Both the position numbers and the translations under genes were made by a program. A DNA stretch of 6,739 nt from Desulfobacteraceae bacterium. GTDB taxonomy: Bacteria; Desulfobacterota; Desulfobacteria; Desulfobacterales; Desulfosalsimonadaceae. Positions 1 through 6,238 of the stretch are shown piece after piece. The stretch is from the NCBI GenBank assembly GCA_007131845.1, contig SLPT01000338.1, positions 1 through 6,739 of the forward strand, written 5' to 3'. Within the stretch, counting starts at the first letter, position 1, and each line of letters starts with the position of its first letter. Under the pieces are notes generated by a model. It did no database searches. It was not told the origin of the DNA and saw only the letters and a list, made by a program, of their open reading frames with translations.

Positions 1-133
1 TATGATGCGCTTCCTTCGTCAGCACATCCTATGGCGTTTTTATAAATCCGTCTGATAACGACTTTTTACGAAGCCGTCAATTTTTGGTAGCACATGAAAC
101 GCGATGGCATGGGCTGAATGCTTTGCGAATGTC

Positions 134-163
134 ATTATACACCAAACGCGCGGAAACCGTCAT
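134..163 (-). promoter_or_regulatory. Possible sigma-70 promoter reading leftward
   Basis: On the minus strand there is a perfect -10 hexamer TATAAT (134-139). It lies 18 bases downstream of ATGACG (158-163), which matches 4 of 6 positions of the -35 consensus. If real, it would start transcription near 127 and serve a gene left of the window. The -35 overlaps the stem-loop at 150-182. This rests on consensus matching only. Confidence 0.3.
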
Positions 164-182
164 ATAAAATGGTTGTATCCGC
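150..182. terminator. Stem-loop downstream of the regulator, possible weak terminator
   Basis: GCGGA (150-154) pairs with TCCGC (178-182), and AACC (155-158) pairs with GGTT (171-174). This gives nine base pairs with a 3-nt bulge (175-177) and a 12-nt AT-rich loop. It sits about 45 bases beyond the stop of the minus-strand activator, where a terminator is expected. No U-run follows on the minus strand, so it is not a classical intrinsic terminator. It could equally be a chance structure. Confidence 0.25.
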
Positions 183-224
183 CGACCATCGAATGTTTTC
201 CGGGGTGCCTGAAAACAGGGACGG

Positions 225-2438
225 CTAGCCGATGCCCAGTTTTTTTAATTTCAGGTACAGCGTTTTTCTCTCGACGCCAAGCATTTCAGCCGCCCTGCTC
301 CGGTTCCACCGTTGGTGTTCGAGCACCTGGATAAGGTAGTTTCTTTCAAAGCGCGCCATGGCATCGCGCAGCGGTTCCGTCCTGTCCGGAATCATCGGAG
401 CAAGCGGCTCTTCCCGGGATGGACTCTGCGGAAGACAGTTGGCAAAGTCGATATGCCCCAGATCCACGAACCGCTGGAGCGTGTTTTCCAGTTCCCGGAT
501 GTTTCCGGGCCAGTGATGGTTCATCAGTGAATCCAGCACATGGCCGGGCAGGGCCTTTACCTTGCCGGCTGCGTGCGATTTTGCGGACCTGGTTGAATGA
601 ATCCGCTCCATGAAGTACTCCGCCAGAAGCGGGATGTCTTCCTTTCGTTCCCGCAGGGGCGGGATATAGATGGGAATGATGTGGATGCGGTAGAAGAAGT
701 CTTCCCGCATGGCGCCCGATTCAACGAGCTTTCGCAAGTTGCCGTTTGTGGCTGCGATGATCCGGACATCGGGTTTTCGCAGCCGGCTGCCGCCCACCGG
801 GGTGTATCCGCCCCCCTCGATGGCCCGGAGCAGCTTGACCTGCATCCCGGTCGATATTTCGGCCAGTTCATCCAAAAACAGAGTGCCGTTTTCAGCCAGA
901 TCCAGCACACCCGGTTTGTCCTTGTCCGCCCCGGTAAACGCCCCTTTCCGGTATCCGAAAAATTCGCTTTCCAGCAGCTCCGACGGTATGGCGCCGCAGT
1001 TGACCGGGATGAACCGGTTGGCGGAACGCTCGCTCAGCTTGTGGATGGCGCTTGCGGCCAATTCCTTTCCGGTGCCGGATTCGCCGTAGATGATCACGTT
1101 GGCGTTGGTAGCCGCGGCCCGGAGAATCAGCTCGTACATCTTCTGCATGGGCTCGCTCTTGCCGACGATATCGCCCAGGCGGTAGCGGTCCCGGGGGGTC
1201 TCCCGCAGGCGCCGGTTTTCCTTTTCGAGGCGTGCCTCCCGTTCCCGTATCAGAAATTCACGCTGCTTTCGCTCGTGGATGTCGATGAGAATCGTCTGGC
1301 ACTGTTCCACCGTTTCGTCGGTACTGTAAACCGGGGTGCTCATGGCGTAGTACCAGCGGCCGTCGTTGGGATTTTCGAATTCGACCTGAACGGTCTCTCC
1401 GTTGAAAACCTGTTCGGTTGCGCACCACGGGCATTTTTCCTTCCTGCGGAAAAGGACGCGATGGCACGGGCCGTCCCCGGGACGGTAGTGGATGGCGCGG
1501 GCAAGGGCGTTGTTCATGAATCCGATCCGGTGTTCCCTCGAGCAGGTGTAGATAAAACCGTCAAAGGCTTCGATGATGCCGCTGAGCCGCGATTCGGACT
1601 CCCGCAGGGACTTTTCGGCGTCTTTTACGGATGTGATATCGATCAGCGATGCCACGGATCGCGCGGTTCCCGGGATCATGTCGACGGAAAGCAGCATGTT
1701 CTTGAGCCGCCCGGATTTGTCCTTCAGGGTGAATTCGTAGCGGGTGGGCGCGGTATAAGCATTCTGACGCCGGAACCGGTGATACTGCATCATCCGTTCC
1801 CGATCCGCGTCAAAGGCGATAAAATCGGGCCATGGCTTTTTCCCTTCGAGTTCGGCCTTGGAAAAACCGCTGATCCTTTCGAAACCGGCGTTGGCCAGGG
1901 AAATGGTCATGTCGTTTTCGATAATGATGGTGCCGGCCCCGGTGATCTCGAATATGCTTTTATAGTGTTTTTCATTTTCGATCAGGGTGCGGACAATCTC
2001 GTTATCGGCGGTATCGGGGCGGACGAATCCTTCGATGTAGGCTGCCGAGGCATCGGCATGGCGCGCAGTCCGCATCCGGAGTTCCGTATCGATTTCCGTG
2101 CCGTCTTTACGCCGGAACGTTTGTTTATACGTCAGCAGGGTGCCGTGGCGAACCGCTTTTTCCATTATTTCCCGGCGCCGCTCCGGGCTCAGGGTGAGCT
2201 GGGAAACGACGCCGGGATCATTGTACACGTCGTCCATGTCCGGATCAAATCCCAGCATTTCCAGCAGAACGCGGTTTGCCGCCAGGAGCTTTCCGTCGGT
2301 GGAAGTCTGAAAAATCCCGACGGGCACGCTGTCGAAAAGATCCTGGTACCAGTTGGTTTCATACATTTCAGTGCGGCTGCGTTCGTCTTTCCGGGTGTCC
2401 ATCGTCGCGTGGTTTTCAGGTTGTTCAGCGGTTTTCAT
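225..2438 (-). CDS. Three-PAS sigma-54-dependent transcriptional activator (NtrC/AtoC class, no receiver domain)
   Basis: Cytoplasmic one-component sensor and enhancer-binding activator that would use ATP hydrolysis to open sigma-54 RNA polymerase promoters. Numbering from the ATG at 2438 gives 737 aa. PAS1 is about 28-140, PAS2 about 155-272 and PAS3 about 280-390, then a charged coiled-coil linker (388-415). The AAA+ domain (about 420-650) has Walker A GESGTGKE (452-459), the sigma-54 contact loop GAFTGA (499-504), Walker B GTLFLDEL (518-525), sensor I RIIAATN (559-565), arginine fingers in FYRI and PPLRERKEDI, and sensor II WPGNIRELEN (643-652). A Fis-type HTH closes the protein (about 692-737). 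All key motifs are intact. PAS3 carries a Cys cluster (C299, C325, C336, C339). An in-frame ATG at 2468 adds ten residues, but I see no ribosome site for it, and a TAA directly precedes it. The ATG at 2438 has GGGAG 12 bases upstream. The gene is divergent from the efflux operon, so local control of that operon is likely but inferred. Confidence 0.93.
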   Translation of the reverse strand: MKTAEQPENHATMDTRKDERSRTEMYETNWYQDLFDSVPVGIFQTSTDGKLLAANRVLLEMLGFDPDMDDVYNDPGVVSQLTLSPERRREIMEKAVRHGTLLTYKQTFRRKDGTEIDTELRMRTARHADASAAYIEGFVRPDTADNEIVRTLIENEKHYKSIFEITGAGTIIIENDMTISLANAGFERISGFSKAELEGKKPWPDFIAFDADRERMMQYHRFRRQNAYTAPTRYEFTLKDKSGRLKNMLLSVDMIPGTARSVASLIDITSVKDAEKSLRESESRLSGIIEAFDGFIYTCSREHRIGFMNNALARAIHYRPGDGPCHRVLFRRKEKCPWCATEQVFNGETVQVEFENPNDGRWYYAMSTPVYSTDETVEQCQTILIDIHERKQREFLIREREARLEKENRRLRETPRDRYRLGDIVGKSEPMQKMYELILRAAATNANVIIYGESGTGKELAASAIHKLSERSANRFIPVNCGAIPSELLESEFFGYRKGAFTGADKDKPGVLDLAENGTLFLDELAEISTGMQVKLLRAIEGGGYTPVGGSRLRKPDVRIIAATNGNLRKLVESGAMREDFFYRIHIIPIYIPPLRERKEDIPLLAEYFMERIHSTRSAKSHAAGKVKALPGHVLDSLMNHHWPGNIRELENTLQRFVDLGHIDFANCLPQSPSREEPLAPMIPDRTEPLRDAMARFERNYLIQVLEHQRWNRSRAAEMLGVERKTLYLKLKKLGIG

Positions 2439-2501
2439 ATGTGGCGGGCGCTCCCGGTAAACGGTCATTTATAACCGGCTTCGAAACATTGTTTATACAA
2501 C

Positions 2502-2531
2502 AGCATACACCATTTTCCGTGCAACAGGCAA
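2502..2531 (-). promoter_or_regulatory. Candidate promoter of the PAS activator gene
   Basis: On the minus strand, TTGCCT (2526-2531) and TATGCT (2502-2507) are separated by 18 bases, each matching four of six consensus positions. Transcription would start near 2495, about 55 bases before the ATG at 2438. A small TTGT-N4-ACAA dyad (2489-2500) lies right at the predicted start and could be an operator. This is consensus matching only. Confidence 0.25.
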
Positions 2532-2627
2532 GCCCTTAGAATTCTGCGGGACGGTCAATCGTATGCAGGATGTCGCTGTCCCCTCCCGCTTACATGCCAT
2601 TGACCTGCTTCCTGCTGAATATAGGGG

Positions 2628-2688
2628 CAATTCCCTGAAGGGGTATCCCGGTTGCCGGGATAGCCGCCACACCCCTTCAATGGAATTG
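2628..2688. repeat. 61-nt nested palindrome between the divergent genes
   Basis: Three nested inverted repeats share one axis. The outer CAATTCC (2628-2634) pairs with GGAATTG (2682-2688). The middle TGAAGGGG (2636-2643) pairs with CCCCTTCA (2672-2679). The inner TATCCCGG (2644-2651) pairs with CCGGGATA (2655-2662) around a TTG loop. All 23 base pairs are exact. They are interrupted only by a 1x2 internal loop and a one-sided 9-nt bulge (2663-2671). No T-run follows on either strand and no gene ends nearby, so a terminator is unlikely. The bulged long stem resembles REP/BIME-type or MITE-like dispersed palindromes, or a structured leader or RNA. Identity is unknown. Confidence 0.6.
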
Positions 2689-2736
2689 ACCTTTGATCTT
2701 CCATTGGATGTTCTTTCCGGATCGGCTCTGATTTAT

Positions 2737-2790
2737 AATATCGATCCCGATATCGATCCCGATCCCGATCCCGATAGCGATAGCGATAGA
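2737..2790. repeat. Nine-unit hexanucleotide tandem repeat (GATNNN phase)
   Basis: Nine consecutive 6-base units run without a break in phase: AATATC, GATCCC, GATATC, three GATCCC, two GATAGC, then GATAGA. GAT is kept in eight of nine units, while the following three bases vary in blocks (CCC, then AGC). The array lies between the divergent activator and efflux operon, 71 bases upstream of the candidate -35. It translates as Asp-Pro/Asp-Ser on the plus strand and Arg-Tyr/Arg-Asp on the minus strand, but no credible gene contains it. Slippage-prone repeat numbers or a DNA-binding array are both possible. Confidence 0.75.
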
Positions 2791-2825
2791 AATCAAATTT
2801 CAGATGCAAGTTTCAACATGATCCT

Positions 2826-2842
2826 GCATGGGATCGCCATGC
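2826..2842. promoter_or_regulatory. Perfect 6-bp dyad upstream of the efflux promoter
   Basis: GCATGG (2826-2831) and CCATGC (2837-2842) are exact inverted repeats separated by GATCG. The dyad ends 18 bases before the candidate -35 at 2861. Position and size suit a dimeric regulator site, but no protein can be assigned. Chance occurrence is possible. Confidence 0.3.
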
Positions 2843-2860
2843 CCGGCACGGCTGGATGGT

Positions 2861-2891
2861 TTGACACAACCGGGGTTTTGTGAGATATAGA
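2861..2891 (+). promoter_or_regulatory. Candidate sigma-70 promoter of the efflux operon with 19-bp spacer
   Basis: A perfect -35 TTGACA (2861-2866) is followed after 19 bases by TATAGA (2886-2891), a four-of-six match to the -10. Inside the span lies the inverted repeat CACAA (2865-2869) / TTGTG (2878-2882). A long spacer with an internal dyad is the known layout of MerR-family-controlled promoters, although no MerR gene is visible in the window. The predicted start near 2898 leaves a leader of about 75 bases before the first gene. Not a strong -10, so confidence is modest. Confidence 0.4.
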
Positions 2892-2972
2892 TAACAGCTT
2901 TGAAAAAGGCCCGATATCAACCCCATCGCGACTTTCAATCAATATATTCGTTTGGCAGGGAGAAAACGAAAG

Positions 2973-3629
2973 ATGAACAACCTCGCAGCAATCGCGGATT
3001 TCCCGGAAAAACATTTCTTGCGCAACAAGGCGTGCATCCTTTTCATCATGGCGTTTCTGGCGGCTGTCTTTCTGCTGCTGCCGGCACATGGAGTAAAGGC
3101 GGCGTCCGGTGATGATGTTTTTCCGTCGTTTGGAAACGGTCCCGTGGATGTGCGGATTTATGCCAGTTATTTCTGCCCCCCCTGCCGGCTCCTGGAGCCC
3201 GAGCTGGAGCCGGTTCTCTCAGAGCTGGTAGAAGATGGCAAAATCCGGGCAACGTTCGTGGATGTCCCGCTTTCCCGGGCGATTCCCTATATTCACTATT
3301 TCCTGTACGCACTCAACGAAGATCCCGGAATGGAAAATGCTTTCAGGGTGCGCCATGTCCTGTTCGACGTGGCAAAAGAGCGGGGAGGGCCGGACGAGAT
3401 CCGCAAGGCTTTCGAAGAAGAGGGGATCGCGCACGAGTCGTTCGATCTCACAGGGGTGTTTACGAAAATGAACCGATACCTCCAGGAAGATGCTATTCGG
3501 AGCACGCCCAGCGCGGTCATTCAGACCGAAACGGAAAGTACCCTGTATACCGGCGGCGGAAGCATCCTGGAAGCGCTTGAAGCAATCAAGCAGGATGAAT
3601 ACGGCTCAGAAAACGGGGAGGATGCGTGA
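2973..3629 (+). CDS. Membrane-targeted DsbA/thioredoxin-fold thiol-disulfide protein (CPPC)
   Basis: 218-aa exported protein of the thioredoxin superfamily. Residues 21-37 are strongly hydrophobic after a basic stretch (RNK, 17-19), followed by AHGVKA-AS, a plausible signal peptidase I site near 43/44. The protein would be periplasmic, or membrane-tethered if uncleaved. The strand VDVRIYASYFCPPC leads into the redox motif CPPC (C68, C71). A helical insertion (about 105-172) separates it from STPSAVIQ, where P179 fits the conserved cis-proline. This order (Trx start, helical insert, cis-Pro, end) is the DsbA type rather than plain thioredoxin. Likely role: thiol oxidation, reduction or isomerisation of envelope proteins; the direction cannot be told from CPPC. 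The ATG at 2973 has AGGGAG 10 bases upstream; an in-frame TTG at 2952 would add seven residues but lacks a site. The stop overlaps the proposed GTG start of the efflux gene, so the two are probably co-transcribed and coupled. Confidence 0.85.
   Translation: MNNLAAIADFPEKHFLRNKACILFIMAFLAAVFLLLPAHGVKAASGDDVFPSFGNGPVDVRIYASYFCPPCRLLEPELEPVLSELVEDGKIRATFVDVPLSRAIPYIHYFLYALNEDPGMENAFRVRHVLFDVAKERGGPDEIRKAFEEEGIAHESFDLTGVFTKMNRYLQEDAIRSTPSAVIQTETESTLYTGGGSILEALEAIKQDEYGSENGEDA
3615..3628 (+). promoter_or_regulatory. Ribosome binding site and GTG start overlapping the upstream stop
   Basis: GGGGAGG (3615-3621) is the strongest Shine-Dalgarno match I noticed in the operon. It lies four bases before GTG (3626-3628), which overlaps the TGA of the thiol-disulfide gene as GTGA. 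The GTG frame opens MSTSIRRIVFVFFF, a good start for an export signal, but it is one base out of frame with the efflux gene and ends at TGA 3716-3718 after 30 codons. See the T-run entry. Confidence 0.6.
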
Positions 3630-3647
3630 GCACATCCATCCGCCGGA

Positions 3648-5129
3648 TTGTTTTTGTTTTTTTTTTTGTTGTGCGGCTGTGCCGCCATGCATCCCGCCCC
3701 TTCTCCCGTCCCTCCTGATTCCGGAATCAGCAATTCCTCATCGGGCGGCGGCCCTCCGGAATCAAACACTTTTCAGCAGGCTTTGACGGACTCTGAGCAA
3801 AGCCCTGCGGGGATGCCGGCGGAGTCCGGTGACGACGCGGCATCCGATCAATATGCCACACCAGACGCAGTGCTTGTAACGGAAGCGCCGCTTACTCTGG
3901 ATGCGGCCATTAAAGCCGCGATGGCAAACAATCCGGAAGTGGCCGCGGCAAAGTGGGATGCCGCCGCCGCCTCGGCGCGCAAGGACCGCGCAGCCGGACA
4001 GCGTCTGCCCGATATCGGGCTTTCCGGAGATTATACCCACAGGCTGGACAGGGAACGGGTCATCCCCACCCGCCGGGAGGGGGAGCCCGGCGCTTTCAGC
4101 CGGTCCGTCGCATCCGCTGAGGTGGTCTTGTCCGTTCCGGTCTATACCGGCGGAAGGCTTTACAGCGAGGTGCAGGCGGCCGAGCTGCTCCGAGAGGAGG
4201 CCCGGCGAAATCATGTCCGTACCCGGCAGGCCCTCGTGTTCGATGTATCCTCCGTTTTTTTCCGGATCCTCGCTCAGCGAAGCGTCATCGAGTCCCTCGA
4301 GGTTTCTGAAAAAGCCCTGGAAGAACATCTACGGCAGACCGAAGAATGGATCGCCCTGGAAAAAGCCGCCCCCGTCGACCGGATGCGCACGGAGGTCCGC
4401 ATGGCGGAGCTCCGGCAGGACTTCGTCCGGGAAAAGAACCTCCTTTCCATCCAGCACCGCATACTGGCCAATCTCATGGGACTTCCAGGCCGGGCCGGGC
4501 GGATCGAACCCGCGGGCGAGCTGGAGGAAAAAATGGTGTTTGATCTTCCGGATGCCGATGATGCCCTGGAAACGGCAAAACGTAACCGGCAGGATTTTCT
4601 TGCGGCCAAGGCCGCCGCAGAGGCCCATGCGAAGAAAGTCGATGCGGCAAAAGGGGATAGATGGCCTGTCATATCCCTGGAGGGTGCCTACGGGGGCCGC
4701 CGGGCACTGGGTTCCGTAAGCGGCCCCGGTGATGATTCCGGGGATACGGGGCGGATCGGCGTCGCAATGGAAATGCCGCTTTTCCAGGGGGGATCCGTCG
4801 ATGCATCGATCCGGGAAAACCGGGCGGAATACGCAGCCGCGCGGCAGCGGCTGCGTTCACTCGAGCACCGGATCGCCCTGGAAGTGGAAACGGCTGTTCT
4901 CGATGTGCAGGCGGCGGACGAACAGGTGCGGGCCGGCAGGACAACCGTCGCACTGGCCCGGGAGACGCTGCGCATCGAGCAGGAAAAATATGCCGCGGGC
5001 ACCGCTTCGGTGGCGGACGTTCTGGACGCGCAGGCAGCCCTGCTGGACGCTGAAAAAACATACTACCGGGCGCTGGCGGAATTCCGGACGGCCGTGGCCC
5101 GGCTTCATCTGGCGATGGGGGAAATATGA
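3648..5129 (+). CDS. Outer-membrane efflux lipoprotein, TolC/OprM (OEP) family, with apparent frameshift at the 5' end
   Basis: Trimeric outer-membrane channel of a tripartite RND pump. The open frame from TTG 3648 gives 493 aa. Two OEP repeats are visible: about 83-290 and 302-490. They have long Ala/Glu/Arg-rich helices and the paired strand motifs PVYTGG (165-169) and PLFQGG (377-382) typical of the family. The N-terminus carries a lipobox (LCGC, predicted lipid anchor C11), followed by an unusual Pro/Ser/Gly-rich linker (about 12-78). The TTG start has no good ribosome site and yields a signal peptide without positive charges. The GTG at 3626 has a strong site and RR residues but is in another frame. 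Removing one T from the 3657-3667 run fuses them into MSTSIRRIVFVFFLLCGC, an ideal lipoprotein signal. The body of the gene is intact. The stop overlaps the adaptor start as ATGA. Family confidence is high; the true start is uncertain, and an ATG at 3687 would lose the lipobox. Confidence 0.9.
   Translation: MFLFFFLLCGCAAMHPAPSPVPPDSGISNSSSGGGPPESNTFQQALTDSEQSPAGMPAESGDDAASDQYATPDAVLVTEAPLTLDAAIKAAMANNPEVAAAKWDAAAASARKDRAAGQRLPDIGLSGDYTHRLDRERVIPTRREGEPGAFSRSVASAEVVLSVPVYTGGRLYSEVQAAELLREEARRNHVRTRQALVFDVSSVFFRILAQRSVIESLEVSEKALEEHLRQTEEWIALEKAAPVDRMRTEVRMAELRQDFVREKNLLSIQHRILANLMGLPGRAGRIEPAGELEEKMVFDLPDADDALETAKRNRQDFLAAKAAAEAHAKKVDAAKGDRWPVISLEGAYGGRRALGSVSGPGDDSGDTGRIGVAMEMPLFQGGSVDASIRENRAEYAAARQRLRSLEHRIALEVETAVLDVQAADEQVRAGRTTVALARETLRIEQEKYAAGTASVADVLDAQAALLDAEKTYYRALAEFRTAVARLHLAMGEI
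3657..3667 (+). repeat. Homopolymer run of 11 T in the signal-peptide codons of the efflux lipoprotein
   Basis: Eleven T, preceded by a five-T run (3651-3655) and a single G, lie within the h-region codons of the lipoprotein signal. The run length decides whether the GTG 3626 start reads into the efflux frame: 10 or 13 T is in frame, 11 T (as here) is not. Such tracts are known sites of slipped-strand phase variation, of RNA-polymerase slippage, and also of sequencing error. Confidence 0.8.
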
Positions 5130-6238
5130 AGAAAACAGCGCGGTGGGCTGCGGTGTGTATCGGCGTGGCCGCATTATTCGCAGGCGCGTATTTTCTGATT
5201 GCAAAGCAGGACGAAAACGGAGCCGGCGAGGGGTCTTCGTCCCGGGGAGGGGGCGCGGAACCGGTCGAGACTGTTGCTGCCGCAAGGAATGCCATCTCCG
5301 AAACCCTTGTGCTGAGCGGAACGGTGGAAGCGTACCGCATCGCCCGGCCGGGGTCCGCTGCCGAAGGGCCGGTGGAGTATCTTGCGGTGCGCGAAGGAGA
5401 CCGCGTGACAAAAGGGGACAAGCTCCTTTCCATCGGCCGCAGAAAAGGCATCGATGCGGAGGTGCGTTCCCTGCGGGCGGAGGTGAAAAAGGAAGCGGAC
5501 AGCCTGGAGCGCACCCGGCAGCTCGTTCAAAAAGACGCCCTTCCCGGTGAGGCCCTCGACCAGGCCGTATTCGCCCACGAAAAGGCTTCAGCGGACCTGG
5601 CCCGGGCCGAGGAGCGGCGAAGGGATTATCTTGTGGAGGCCCCATTTGACGGCGTGATCCGGGAGATCCTGGTTCACGAGGGAGGTTTCGTGGCGCCCCG
5701 CGAAGCGGTGATCGAGATCTATGATCCGGAAAGCCTCGTGATTCGGGCAGCGGTTTCCGAGCGGCATGCTGCGGGCATGGAAGCCGCCATGCCCGTGGAA
5801 ATACGCTTCGACGCATACCCGGACAAGCCCCTGCGCGGTGAAATCGTCCGGGTTTTTCCCTGGCTGGATCCGGGGACACGGACGCGGACGGTTGAAATCC
5901 TGCCGCAGGAAGATCTTGTGCTTCTTCCCGGGATGTTTGCCCGGATCGAAGTGCTGCTCAAAACGGCCTCCGATACGCTCGTCGTGCCGGTGGAAGCGAT
6001 TCTGCCCACGGAAGAGGGGGATGCCGTTTTCGTGGTATCGGACGGCAAAGCCCGAAAACGGCAGGTTGACGTGGGCATTGAAACCAACCGCAAAGCCCAG
6101 ATTCTTTCAGGAGTGTCCGAGGGGGAGCCTGTCGTTGTCCGGGGTGCAAGGGGTCTGTCGGACGGGGATGCTGTTTCGCCTGTGAAACGGGACGATGAGG
6201 ATTCCGGGAACCCCGGAACAAGGGATGCCGGGCAATGA
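5126..6238 (+). CDS. RND efflux periplasmic adaptor (membrane fusion protein, HlyD/AcrA family)
   Basis: 370-aa adaptor linking the inner-membrane RND permease to the outer-membrane channel. A basic start and hydrophobic segment (residues 7-25) with no lipobox suggests an uncleaved inner-membrane anchor. Then come the first half of the biotinyl-lipoyl domain (about 75-105, with VREGDRVTKGDKLL), a short alpha-helical coiled-coil hairpin (about 107-165), and the second lipoyl half (166-198, with EAPFDGVIREILVHEGGFV). A beta-barrel domain follows (about 200-280, ending GMFARIEVLL) and a membrane-proximal domain (281-352). The tail is acidic and glycine-rich (353-370). Domain order and length are normal for the family. 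The ATG at 5126 overlaps the previous stop as ATGA, with GGGGGA three bases upstream. The hairpin looks short, which may reflect docking to a channel with long helices, but that is inference. The substrate is not readable from the sequence. Confidence 0.93.
   Translation: MKKTARWAAVCIGVAALFAGAYFLIAKQDENGAGEGSSSRGGGAEPVETVAAARNAISETLVLSGTVEAYRIARPGSAAEGPVEYLAVREGDRVTKGDKLLSIGRRKGIDAEVRSLRAEVKKEADSLERTRQLVQKDALPGEALDQAVFAHEKASADLARAEERRRDYLVEAPFDGVIREILVHEGGFVAPREAVIEIYDPESLVIRAAVSERHAAGMEAAMPVEIRFDAYPDKPLRGEIVRVFPWLDPGTRTRTVEILPQEDLVLLPGMFARIEVLLKTASDTLVVPVEAILPTEEGDAVFVVSDGKARKRQVDVGIETNRKAQILSGVSEGEPVVVRGARGLSDGDAVSPVKRDDEDSGNPGTRDAGQ

Larger units (their letters stand above)
1..224. other. 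Non-coding region left of the regulator gene
   Basis: I see no supportable gene here. The stretch lies downstream of the minus-strand activator gene. Read on the minus strand, it contains a segment TTGACGGCTTCGTAAAAAGT at about 61-80. From memory this resembles a segment that recurs between genes in Desulfobacterota, but I cannot verify that here. The same segment could supply a -35 (TTGACG, 75-80) with a 17-base spacer to TATCAG (52-57), so a gene lying left of the window and read leftward is possible. Positions 1-50 are open in one minus frame, but there is too little to call a coding sequence. Confidence 0.4.

Noticed and set aside
195..220. Small hairpins GTTTTC/GAAAAC and CCTG/CAGG right after the activator stop
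   Set aside because: Stems are short, they compete with each other, and no T-run follows, so they do not make a credible terminator.
597..2474. 625-codon open frame on the plus strand opposite the activator gene
   Set aside because: It is the antisense shadow of a GC-rich gene. The translation has no recognisable domain, while the minus strand shows every PAS, AAA+ and HTH motif.
2553..2566. GG-N10-GC spacing resembling a sigma-54 -24/-12 promoter
   Set aside because: Only the two dinucleotides match. The rest of the TGGCACG and TTGC consensus is absent, so it is at chance level.
2737..2790. Repeat considered as a CRISPR array
   Set aside because: Units are six bases with no spacers, and no cas gene is present.
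2563..2883. 106-codon plus-strand frame (and an 84-codon minus-strand frame) through the hexamer repeat
   Set aside because: They owe their openness to the repeat (Asp-Pro or Arg-Tyr runs), also cross the palindrome, and have no ribosome site or domain-like composition.
3622..3786. ATG at 3622 directly after the GGGGAG, opening a third frame through the T-run
   Set aside because: It has almost no spacer to the Shine-Dalgarno, gives a Cys/Phe-rich non-signal peptide, and runs through the efflux gene in the wrong frame to a stop near 3786.
4669..5879. Long minus-strand frames opposite the channel and adaptor genes
   Set aside because: The translations are Arg/Pro-rich shadows without domains, and the plus-strand genes are unambiguous.
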